A stretch of 64,000 bases of DNA from Cordylochernes scorpioides (taxonomy: Eukaryota > Arthropoda > Arachnida > Pseudoscorpiones > Chernetidae). The stretch covers positions 56,226,803-56,290,802 of the forward strand of contig CP092886.1 in assembly GCA_030710605.1 (NCBI GenBank), in the 5' to 3' direction. The notes beneath the pieces were generated by a model. It was given only the letters and a program-made list of their open reading frames with translations. It was not told the DNA's origin and ran no database searches. Positions 1 through 10,272 of the stretch are shown here, piece by piece. Position numbers and translations under genes: made by a program. The first letter of the stretch is position 1. Each line of letters begins with the position of its first letter.

Positions 1-1065
1 CTGATGAGCCAGATACTCAGAACTTCTAAACATCACAGTAACGATAGAGAAACAAATGTGTGGCGGGGTCCATCACTGATGAGCCAGATACTCAGGACTT
101 CTAAACATCACAGTAACGATAGAGAAACAAATGTGTGAGGGGTCCATCACTGATGAGCCAGATACTCAGAACCTCTAAACATCACAGTAACGATAGAGAA
201 ACAAATGTGTGGTGGGGTCCATCACTGATGAGCCAGATACTCAGAACCTCTAAACATCACAGTAACGATAGAGAAACAAATGTGTGGTGGGGTCCATCAC
301 TGATGAGCCAGATACTCAGAACTTCTAAACATCACAGTAACGAAAGAGAAACAAATGTGTGGTGGGGTCCATCACTGATGAGCCAGATACTCAGAACCTC
401 TAAACATCACAGTAACGATAGAGAAACAAATGTGTGGTGGGGTCCATCACTGATGAGCCAGATACTCATGATTTCTGAACATCACAGTCACGATAGAGAA
501 ACAAATGTGTGGTGGGGTCCATCACTGATGAGCCAGATACTCATGATTTCTGAACATCACAGTCACGATAGAGAAACAAATGTGTGGTGGGGTCCATCAC
601 TGATGAGCCAGATACTCAGGACTTCTAAACATCACAGTAACGATAGAGAAACAAATGTGTGGCGGGGTCCATCACTGATGAGCCAGATACTCAGGACTTC
701 TGAACATCACAGTAACGATAGAGAAACAAATGTGTGGTGGGGTCCATCACTGATGAGCCAGATACTCAGGACTTCTAAACATCACAGTAACGATAGAGAA
801 AAAAATGTGTGGCGGGGTCCATCACTGATGAGCCAGATACTCAGGACTTCTGAACATCACAGTAACGATAGAGAAACAAATGTGTGGTGGGGTCCATCAC
901 TGATGAGCCAGATACTCAAGACTTCTGAACATCATAGTAACGATAGAGAGACAAATGTGTGGCGGGGTCCATCACTGATGAGCCAGATACTCAGAACTTC
1001 TAAACATCACAGTAACGATAGAGAAACAAATGTGTGGCGGGGTCCATCAATGATGAGCCAGAGCT
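1..1065. repeat. 75-bp tandem minisatellite (about 14 units, runs off window start)
   Basis: A 75-bp unit recurs head to tail with few substitutions. The spacing between successive CTGATGAGCC starts is 75, and one early unit (near 135) is one base short. Because 75 is divisible by 3, a frame stays open from 135 to 1157 and reads as 12 near-identical 25-residue units, then unrelated sequence. No known protein is recognised and there is no promoter or splice context, so the open frame is most likely a consequence of the period. The array decays at about 1065. Two adjacent units near 455-600 share private variants, which suggests local duplication. Confidence 0.95.
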
Positions 1066-1562
1066 TTCTGAAATTTACAGAAGTGATAGAGAATTTTGAC
1101 TACGAACAAAACGCTATTGAATTATATTATATCGACACATTTACACATTATATTTAAGATATATAATTCTGCTCGATATAATAATTCCTGTGCATATTTT
1201 ATAGCCGTCGCATCTTGTATATAATAATAACTAGGTCTCTCTGCAATTTCACCAAAATAAACATATTCGGCCACCCACTGTATACACATATTATACATAT
1301 ACGAACACACCTTTGTAAACACATATAGGAAATAATTTCTTTTGATATACGTGTATAAATCTGGGAAATAGATTTCATGAATAAACAAGAAAGGGACACT
1401 GGTCAGAATTCCATTAAGAAATAGCCCAGACTTCTTCCATTTTATACAATATTTGAAGAAATATAACAGCTCCAAGCCTATTTTTTCAGGCCAAAAAGTC
1501 ATTTTTGTAGAATTGTTGTAAGATCCGAATATAAATCAATGTTTGTGCGTCTGTGTTTGCAT
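1066..1562. other. AT-rich unique stretch, no gene seen
   Basis: No repeat or recognisable coding sequence. A 126-codon frame on the minus strand (1122-1502) has no recognisable domain and a composition expected of translated AT-rich DNA. Confidence 0.5.
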
Positions 1563-2131
1563 GGGTATCCATATTACATTTGGTTGTTTGAGCAGGCGCC
1601 ATTTATATTGTAATCTTGTACTCGGGCAGAGCTGGGCTGAAGGAGACAAAGCGTGGACTTAAATCTCCTCGGAACTTCCTTGGACCTAGCGACAATGGGA
1701 AGTACGTTCCCCCGAGGGGCTTTGGTATCTGTCATTTGTCTTTATATCCGACCAGTTACCTGTGTCGCGCGCTTTGTTTATACAACTTTAATTTATTAAA
1801 TACTTTTGAAGCTTTGTTACAAAGGTATTTTAGAGGATAGAATACGCCACACATGTAGAGAAGTACATGGACATAATATTACATTTGGATGTCTGACCAG
1901 GGGTCATTTATATTGTAATCGTGGGTTGGGCCGCACTGGAGGAGACAGAGCTGGGACTTAAATCTTCCTCGCGACACCGTCAAGTACGTTCCTCCGAGGC
2001 ACTTCAAGGGGCTCTCTGCCTCCATTTGTCTCTATATCCGATCAGTTACCGGTTCCAATCTCTCTGTATACGACTGATATTTATTGAATATCTTTTGAGC
2101 ATTTTTTGCCAAAGGTATTTTAGAAGACAGA
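1563..2131. repeat. Tandem pair of diverged copies, about 305 bp apart
   Basis: Two diverged direct copies (about 1563-1841 and 1868-2131) share ordered blocks: ATATTACATTTGG, CATTTATATTGTAATC, a GGAGACA...GGACTTAAATCT block, a TTTGTCT.TATATCCGA.CAGTTACC block and AAAGGTATTTTAGA. The corresponding positions are 305 bases apart. No terminal inverted repeats or coding potential are seen. This is probably an old tandem duplication of an unknown dispersed repeat. Confidence 0.8.
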
Positions 2132-2353
2132 ATACAATGCATATGGGAAGGACAGAGTGACATATGTATTTATTATCCGCAATTTTATTTTCAATTTATT
2201 CACAGTCGCCAAAGCCACTATCAGCTAATATTTTTGCAGTTTTTATTTAACTTGCTTCGATGTGTGTCGGTTCACAAATCTTATGATACATTTTTTACAC
2301 AATGACAGTGCAACTATAAATGTTAAATTTTGTTCACTTGTTCAAACCTGAAG

Positions 2354-2580
2354 GCAATGCAAATTGACAAAATCTCATACTTCTTGTTGGTCGGTAATGG
2401 AATAATTTCTATTTTTCCTTTTAAATTTTTGATATACTTGGAGAGAACCAAGAGGTTTGAAATTAGTACATTGATTCAAATCTAATTACATTGCAAGTGG
2501 ACAAAATATCAGAATTCTGGGAGGTCGAAAATGGACTAATTTCTATTTATTTTCTAAATTTTCAAAATACTTCCAGGCAC
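2354..2580. repeat. Imperfect direct duplication, about 135-bp spacing
   Basis: The segment starting near 2357 (TGCAAATTGACAAAATCTCA) is repeated, diverged, from about 2492 (TGCAAGTGGACAAAATATCA). Both continue with GGTCG, AATGGA.TAATTTCTATTT and TTTTAAATTTT-like blocks. Confidence 0.65.
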
Positions 2581-3127
2581 TATTGGACTACCACGAGATT
2601 GTTACAAGAGAGTGATTTCCTGAGGACAACACGTGTACATTACCGGCCCCCGCGCGATGACCACCCTCCTACTAATCCAAGAATAAACGCTAACTGGGCA
2701 GCATTTGACATGGAACATACGACTAAAAAATAAACTACTAAATTTAATTAATACAAAATAGTTTTTTTAAAGATTCTATTAAAAATGTTCCAAAAAAATA
2801 TAATATGAATATTTCAGCTATATCGCGATTGAACAATTAGATTTAGGAGACAAAATAAAAGCGGCGGTGTGGAACATTATCGTATAGCGAAGGAAATGAA
2901 CTATTTAGCGAAACATAAAAACTTGTTAATCAGTTCTTCATATTATTATATCACAGTAAGTTCTGAATTCATAACGATCGTGCCCAGACGCTTATATTTT
3001 GACTAATATAAATCTAATTGCTCAACACACAGGTATAGCTGGAATATGTATTTTCTCCCTTTTAGAGCATTTGAATAAAATATTTTGAACACTATTTTTA
3101 TTAATTTTTTTTTTTAAATCAAAAAGA
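2581..3127. other. AT-rich unique stretch, no gene seen
   Basis: Apart from a short GC-richer patch around 2640-2700, nothing structured is visible. No coding or RNA gene is supported. Confidence 0.4.
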
Positions 3128-4570
3128 TGTTCTCGTTCAGTTAGGTGGTTTTTCATTGTGGAGGTTTGGCTGGCTCATTTTGAGATTTTATTCTAATCAC
3201 AAAGGTTATCGTTCATGGAGGTGGTCGATTATAAGAAGTTTGGCTGTATTTATTTCCCAAAATGCTCGTTCCGTTATGGATTCTCCCATCATATGGGATC
3301 GCTTATAGGAGGTTTGGCTGTATTTATTTCCCAAAATGCTCGTTCCGTTATGGATTCTCTCATCATATGGGATTGCTTATAGGAGGTTTGGCTGTATTTA
3401 TTTCCCAAAATGCTCGTTCCGTTATGGATTCTCCCATCATATGGGATCGCTTATAGGAGGTTTGGCTGTATTTATTTCCCAAAATGCTCGTTCCGTTATG
3501 GATTCTCTCATCATATGGGATTGCTTATAGGAGGTTTGGCTGTATTTATTTCCCAAAATGCTCGTTCCGTTATGGATTCTCCCATCATATGGGATCGCTT
3601 ATAGGAGGTTTGGCTGTATTTATTTCCCAAAATGCTCGTTCCGTTATGGATTCTCCCATCATATGGGATCGCTTATAGGAAGTTTGGCTGTATTTATTTC
3701 CCAAAATGCTCGTTCCGTTATGGATTCTCCCATCATATGGGATCGCTTATAGGAGGTTTGGCTGTATTTATTTCCCAAAATGCTCGTTCCGTTATGGATT
3801 CTCCCATCATATGGGATCGCTTATAAGAGGTTTGGCTGTATTTATTTGCCAAAATGCTCGTTCCGTTATGGATTCTCCCGTCATATGGGATCGCTTATAG
3901 GAGGTTTGGCTGTATTTATTTCCCAAAATGCTCGTTCCGTTATGGATTCTCTCATCATATGGGATTGCTTATAGGAGGTTTGGCTGTATTTATTTCACAA
4001 AGGTGCTCGTTCAGATATATGGTCTCTCATCAAATGGGAGGTTATAGGAAGTTTGGCTGTGTTTATTTCACAAAGGTGCTCCTTCAATTATGGGGTCTCT
4101 CATCATATTGGATCGCTTATAGGAAGTTTGGCTGTATTTATTTCACAAAGGTGCTCGTTCAATTATATGGTCTCTCATCAAATGGGATCTCTTATAAAAA
4201 GTTTGGCTATATTTATTTCACAAATGTGCTCGTTCAGATAGGTAGTCTCTCATCATATGGGATCGCTTATAGGAGGTTTGGCTGTGTTTATTTCACAAAG
4301 GTGCTCGTTCAGATAGGTAGTCTCTCATCATATGGGATCGCTTATAGGAGTTTTGGCTGTATTTATTTCACAAAGGTGCTCGTTCAGTTATAGGGTCTCT
4401 CATTATATGGGATCGATTATTGGAAGTTTGGCTGTATTTATTTCACAAAGGTGCTCGTTCAGTTATGGGGTCTCTCATTATATGGGATCGATTATTGGAA
4501 GTTTGGCTGTGTTTATTTCACAAAGGTGCTCGTTCAGATAGGTGGTCTATCATCATATGGGATCGCTTAT
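3128..4570. repeat. 74-bp tandem satellite, about 19 units, two subfamilies
   Basis: A 74-bp unit containing GGTTTGGCTGTATTTATTTC repeats from about 3128 to 4570. Units at 3240-3990 are nearly identical (AAAATGCTCGTTCCGTTATGG variant). Units at 3990-4570 are a diverged subfamily (AAAGGTGCTCGTTCAG variant), and the first units at the left edge are degenerate. Within the homogeneous part, type A (CCCATCATATGGGATCGC) and type B (CTCATCATATGGGATTGC) alternate A-B-A-B from 3280 to 3530, then become all A, then end in B near 3950. This indicates an incipient 148-bp dimer. Each unit contains a CCCATCATATGGG near-palindrome. Short 64-codon frames staggered by 74 bases are repeat artefacts. Confidence 0.95.
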
Positions 4571-5995
4571 ATGCATAGCTTTGATACTATCGCTTTAATT
4601 GCATTTATTTTTATATATGTGCGCGATTTCTAATTTTTAATTTCCAAATAAGTGTATATCTGGTCAGGAAAATTAAAGTGGGAAATAGCCTCAGCTACTT
4701 TTGTTTCTATGGATGAATCCCGAATCTGTTTATTCAGCAATCAGGCCGAGTTTACATTTACTAAAAGCTGAGAACACATTAAAAATGTAAAGGGCAATCT
4801 ACAAAGTGGTATATAATGGGTTTGAAAAATATTTAGCTAAAATAAATGTTGTTTGCTTCTCTATTTTTTGTAGGACTCCTAATGCTGGCTGCCCTAAGGC
4901 TATTTGAAACAGAAAATCACCATGGCCCTCATAATGTGGCAGACGATGAAAATTATTTTCTCAAAACATTCTATTATGGCATAGAAAGAGTGAAATTATT
5001 TGTCATACTCAGATTTACAATTTAAAAAATCTTATTTCTTTTCCTTTCAAATATTTTGGTTAAATAAAATATGTGAGGGTTTTTTAAATATGTTAATTCA
5101 GTATAGGCGTACCCAGTATTTCTTTTGAGAAGAGAAGTGATTACAATTTTTTTTTAATTAACGGAAGACAACCAAATGATTGACTGTTCTTGAAAATCCA
5201 CATTTTCTATTTTGTAGAACTTAGGCATGAAGAAGCGAACGATTGAAGCATACAATTGAATCAGGATCGAGAGAGATAAGCTCGGGAATTTACTTGAAAC
5301 AAATCGGCCAGTCAGGTTTTAGGCCTAAAGCTGGATAAAGACATCCGGAGGAGATTATGGCAAAACTAAGCATTTTCAATAGAAGAAACAAATAAATATC
5401 TTTTTGATTCTTGTGGTTTTGTTACAATTCACGAAAGTATATCAAACATTCGAGGTATGCTCAAATTATCCAAGGAATAGTGTCAAGGTAATAAAAACAT
5501 CAATAAAACAAAGGATTTGTTTATTTTTCAAATAAATGCCTTTCTTTGAGTTTTAGAATGACTCGTTGAGGAGCATTTTAGAACCGCCCCGGACTAAATA
5601 TCTTTGAGTTGGATTGGCTCTGATTTAGGGTCTTGTTTATGTGTAAGGTATAGAAGGTAAAATTGAATGTAAGCACAATAGTAAGAATATCTTTTCATCC
5701 TTCCATCTGTCAACCTGACCGACGTCTCGACGCCGTTCTTATATCTTTATCTAAGTAGCCTTTCAGGTACGCGCACAAAACGGTGCGAGAGCGTGAATGG
5801 ATGTTTGCTATATGCGAAAATATATGGGTGTATGTGATAAAATAATAAAAATAAATAAATGTATGTCTATAAGCATATTGCATGTTTGCGTGTGTAGATT
5901 GAATGTGGTTGTATATGTATTTATGAGCCTATAGAGTGAGTGTGGATGTACATGTATGCCTGCGTGTGTTTTATATGTGCATGCATATATATATA
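4571..5995. other. AT-rich unique DNA, no gene seen
   Basis: No long coding frame, tandem array or terminal repeats are recognised. A TG/TA-rich low-complexity stretch runs at 5800-5995. The 67-codon minus-strand frame there is a low-complexity artefact. Confidence 0.5.
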
Positions 5996-6370
5996 TTATA
6001 TAATCTAACAACTTAAATATTTCTATATTTTAAAATATATATATCTTATTTTTATTCATTGATAATTCTACTTTTGTTATCCTCGTTTTTAGAATGACTT
6101 TCAGTTTTGTTGTAAATATGTGTAGTTAACATATCTATCTTTTTGAATCACTAATACTCGTATATGATTAACTTTATAAATACTATATAATGTGAAAATA
6201 ACTAATGTGTAATATTTCATCAAGTAATTGAAAATAAAAGCTACTTGATGGCAAATAATTCTCTTTTTTTTTTATCACGACTGCACCTTCAACCCTTTAT
6301 CTTATCGATCCTTTGTCTTATCAACCCTTTATCTAACAACAAACAAATTATTTATAACATATATATACAA
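5996..6370 (+). repeat. Dispersed repeat family A, copy 1 (about 370 bp)
   Basis: Closely matches 62064-62460 and more weakly 40726-41060, all on the plus strand. Shared blocks in order: TATAATCTAA, CATTGATAATT.TACTTTTGTT, ACTTTCAGTTTTGTTGTAAA, AAGTAATTGAAAATAAAAGC, TATCACGACTGCACC and repeated CCCTTTATCTTATC or TCCTTTGTCTTATC motifs at the 3' end. There is no coding potential. This could be a non-autonomous element or the 3' part of a retroelement. Confidence 0.85.
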
Positions 6371-6639
6371 TTTGTGTGTGCGTAAGTTGCATGGTTATGT
6401 TTATATTTATTTATATTTTATTATTTATTTGACCAAATATATTTTCAAGTCAAAATTACAACAACAAAAAAAAAAAACACTTACATATATTTACCTGAAT
6501 TTTAAAATGTTAAAATTTATAGTTATTTATAATTTGTAAACATTTAAGTTATCTACAATTGTGGTTTATATTTAGGTGAAACTACAATAAAAGTTTCAAA
6601 GATATATATCTTATATTGTGCCATTTGTCTATGTATTGG

Positions 6640-7240
6640 GGTGTCAGAAAGATATGAAAACGTGTGTTTTTCGGTGTTACACCACTACAACTAGGCTGAT
6701 TTGGAGTTTTCTCGATAAGAAAGAAATGGAGACATTCAAAATGTAGCTGAGGAGTTCAATGCCAAATTCTGCAGCGCAGTATGTTGTGAAACAATGACTC
6801 CAAGGTACACGAGGTAATTATTCCAGGGGACGTAGGGCCGGAGAAAGGAAGACGTCATCTAAATAAGCGAACTTCCAATCCATTTCTCCGGGAGAAGCAC
6901 CATTAGAGTCGTCTCGTCGGATAATGACCTGAGAGATCACTTTCAACTCCCAAATCTTCTCTTTTGATTCCAAAGCATTAGAATAACGATGCCTTAACTG
7001 CCCAAATTAAGCCCTAGTTGGACTTTAAAGGAAAAAAAGAAGGGAAATGTAAATAGGTTTGAGGCATGTAAGAGCAAAGTTAAAGACTTGGTAATGTCAT
7101 TGGACATTTGACTTTCAAATGTCCAGGAAGGTCGCTCGAGGGAATAGGCTGGCTACCTGATGGATGGAAGTTTATTGGCGGAGCAACTAAATAGCTTCCA
7201 TTTCCAATGAGATGGATGGGACCTCCCACGTAACCTATAC
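6640..7240. promoter_or_regulatory. GC-richer non-repetitive island, candidate conserved non-coding element
   Basis: This block has balanced composition and stands out against AT-rich flanks. It is not tandem, not palindromic and does not recur in the window. It has no open frame of note. It contains a GTAATTATTCC homeodomain-like site near 6815 and a GACGTCA half-palindrome near 6850. Conservation is unknown, so a regulatory role is inference from composition only. Confidence 0.25.
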
Positions 7241-7411
7241 TGATAAAACCCATTATTCTAATACTTTTAAAATATAAAGTTTAAAGAGAATACAATTTTA
7301 TAGGAACACTAAAACATTGTATATAAAATAACGCAGTAACCATTAGAGTTTATAGAGAGAATGAATGTTATAAAAAGTGTGAATGATCTATAACAATAAA
7401 AAATAGTCCAG

Positions 7412-8121
7412 AAGATAGAGGTTGCCTGGCCGGTATTCATATTTCTATGAAAAATAGATACTTCGGCCAGTTAGAGTTTTTTTATTTTCTCAACGTTTGA
7501 CGAAGACAAAATATTTTGTCGAAACGTTGAGAAAATAAAAAAAAACTCTAACTGGTCGAAGTGTCTATTTTTCATAGAAATAAAAATAGTGTTGTAAATG
7601 AAATTGGTTTAAATTCCTCTCACATCGTAGTGTATAGCATCAATCGCAAATAGCAAGCCTGGTGTAAACTTTGGTATGATATCTAATATTATGGGTAAAA
7701 TTATTTAACTGATGCACAGTAAATTATTAAATTGCCATAGAAAAAAGAACTAAATTTGAACCCACGGTTTTCTAATTATAAATATGTAGAAGTTTGGCGG
7801 GACCATCATTTTGTCGGAACGTCAGCGATGTTTATATTCAGCCAAACTCGGAAAATTAACAGATGATCCTACTTTAATACCTTTGCTTTAAACCAAGAAG
7901 CTCAATAGGGATCCCAGTGAGACAAAATGATAACATTTTCATCATTCATCAACTCTGATTATGAGAATAATTTCTAACGCTTTGCCAGATGTTTTAATTT
8001 TTGTTCGCTCCTGACGAGGACAAAATATTTTTGTCGAAATGTCGAGACAATAAAAAGATTTATTGGTCGAAGTAACTTTTATTTGAAGAACTATGAATGC
8101 CGGCCAGGCAGCCTCTATCTT
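7412..8121. repeat. Fold-back element with nested near-perfect hairpin
   Basis: The outer inverted ends pair 7412-7440 with 8092-8121 (TAGAGGTTGCCTGGCCGG against CCGGCCAGGCAGCCTCTA). Inside, 7441-7498 is the inverted copy of 7522-7581 with few mismatches. The spacer between them holds the perfect 16-base palindrome GACAAAATATTTTGTC. A degenerate copy of the spacer block recurs at 7995-8070. This architecture fits a MITE or fold-back element with an inserted or internally duplicated arm. No transposase is encoded. Confidence 0.85.
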
Positions 8122-8880
8122 TACGATAACTCTGATTATGTTATTTCAATTTAATGAAAGATAAACTTTTGCAACCAAAATGAAACGATAGATGAATTAT
8201 TGGGAGAACCTGCCTTATCAGAAGTAGAACACTTACAGACTAAGTTAGTGAAAGTTTGGAAGGGTTCAACACCGTCGAGTCAGACTTCATAATAAATATC
8301 CTTATTTGTTTCTTTAGTTATATTAATATTCCTTTCACACATGAAATAAAAGCTAAAACAATTAGAGCTGAAAATTATTTTAGATAAATTTTCTGCGATC
8401 TAACAGGAATCGCAGTTAGTTTTCGTCTAAACAAAATGATCTACGATAATGTATTTTGAGTCAAACTTCTTTCCTAAACCTCTTCAACATTCTTCAGAAT
8501 AAATGAATGGAACATAACTTTGGCCAAAATCTCCATATCTAAATGAGAGAGAGTATTTTGCATTAATTCTCATAATTTCGAAAGAAAAAAATAATGAGAA
8601 GATTTAAAATATATGATTTATATAAGGCAAATACTTCTAATAGGTTTTCTCAAGCTCAATTTTCTAAGCTGCTATTACTACTAAATTGATTGTTCTGCCT
8701 GCATGACCAGAACTTGGAGCTTTAGTTCAGTGATGATGTTGAACTCCATAAAGCAGGAATGATCTTAGTGAAATTAAAAACAAACGGAGAATATTGCTCA
8801 AAGTTGATCAATGAAGTTCAAGTCCAGTATTCACTCACGAGTATATCAGTATCTTCCAATATTATAACCTCTGTGAAATC

Positions 8881-8933
8881 TTTAGGACAAAATAAGAAAC
8901 GCAACCTCGGAGGCTTTATTATTTTGTCCTAAA
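8881..8933. repeat. Short inverted repeat
   Basis: The arms TTTAGGACAAAATAA and TTATTTTGTCCTAAA pair perfectly around a loop of about 23 bases containing AACCTCGGAGG. This may be the remnant of a small MITE. Confidence 0.6.
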
Positions 8934-9245
8934 TATATCAGTATCTATCTTATATACCATTGTTGTTCACGGCTGAACTAGTTCACAGATTACCGTGCAT
9001 TTGCAGGCCGCATCAGAATACCTATGTTTCAACCTTTAGGTACTATGCTTTGCCCGAAAATACATCTATGTGGTTCACATGGATGGAAATAGATCCAGCT
9101 AGGTTTAATGCATAAAAAGAACAATGCACCTTTTTTTAATACCTGATTTCAAAGGAGAGTAAAGTACTTTATGAACATAGCTGTGATTATTGAGACTAGC
9201 TACAAAATTTTCCCAAGTTCATATATAGGCGGTAGAATCCAAGTA

Positions 9246-10270
9246 CAGTAATCCCTCGCTAAGACGAACTCAACGGGAGAACGAAATACCCTTTTCGTCT
9301 TAAAAGAATATATACCGAATTCGTATAAACCGAATTCGTATTAGACGAATTGAATTCGTGGTATCCGGGGGTTGTACTTATGAACTACTGATGAGTAAGA
9401 AAACTACATTTCTGAGGAATAACGAATAAATTTATTTGAAAACAATATTAATGAAAATATTTTATAATTTTAAGGAACAACAATTATGTATATGTATGTA
9501 CATAAAGTATTTTATTTTGAAAGACAATATGGATAATATAATCACAATGTAAGGCAATAACATGAGAATATAAGTTTATTTTAAAACACAAATAAAAAAG
9601 AACAACAAAAGAAACAACTTACATAATATACTTGGTACATACAATGTTTATGTGTATGCAGCATATGCAGTATGCATAGAGTATCCTATATCTGGGTTTT
9701 CTCTGCAGGCTTCAGAAAGTCTGTTATAGTTTTTTGGTGGTATTTGATTGGGCACTGTTTCAGACACTCCCTTCTTATTTTATCCAGGTCATCTTCAAAA
9801 TGACCGCTCCTTGGCTGCTGGCTGGCAGGGGTCACCATGGCCCCTACATTTATCAGTCGAGAAAAACAGCAATACTGGCACAATAGAGTCGAAATTTTCC
9901 ACTGATTGAGTACATGGAACGACCCCAAGGGGATGGTTTCATAGAAAATGAGTCATCATAACAAACAAAGGACGAATGTTTACACAAAAGACAAAGAGAG
10001 CCAATACTTGATATCAACGACGTTTTTGTTGTTTTAATAGTTTATTGTTTTACTTATAACTCGCCTTTAAAAACATATTAGAATTCGTTTTAAACCGATT
10101 GATTAGTTCTGCTGGGGGCTAAATTTAATTCGTATTTCGTCATAACCGAATATTTCGTCTTAACCGGCAAAATCTCTTTGGAAAGCATTGAAATTTAACG
10201 GGGGAAAAGAAACGGTTCGCGCAAACCGAGAGTTCGTATAATCCGAGTTCGTGATAACGAGGAATTACTG
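9246..10270 (-). mobile_element. Pogo/Tigger-like DNA transposon remnant, 1025 bp
   Basis: The ends are inverted copies: the left begins CAGTAATCCCTCGCTAAGAC and the right, reversed, begins CAGTAATTCCTCGTTATCAC. TA lies directly outside both ends (9244-9245 and 10271-10272), as expected for TA target duplication. Both subterminal regions are rich in repeated CGAATTCG/ACCGAA words. The internal remnant looks like the C-terminal end of a CENP-B/pogo-type transposase. At about 1 kb the element is too short for a full transposase of more than 450 residues, so it is an internally deleted copy. Confidence 0.8.
9686..9990 (-). pseudogene. C-terminal remnant of pogo/Tigger-like transposase
   Basis: An 80-codon frame (9686-9928, minus) ends with a basic segment around KTITDFLKP. 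This resembles the C-terminal tail of Tigger/jerky-type proteins (the KITDFF-like end). The upstream minus-strand sequence to about 9990 continues in other frames without the catalytic DDE core, so the gene is truncated and shifted. Its position between matching terminal inverted repeats supports the transposase assignment, but the similarity is short and recalled, not searched. It cannot be functional. Confidence 0.5.
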
Positions 10271-10272
10271 TA

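Noticed and set aside
1..1065. Hammerhead ribozyme in the 75-bp repeat (CTGATGAG, GAAAC and GTC words in each unit)
   Set aside because: The conserved boxes are present, but the segment between CTGATGA and GAAA cannot form stem II with the required G-C closing pair, and stem III would have one pair at most. CATCA before the box also pairs with the core itself. Coincidence is likelier.
1122..1502. 126-codon minus-strand frame as a gene
   Set aside because: No recognisable domain, AT-driven composition rich in Ile/Tyr/Phe, no promoter or splice evidence.
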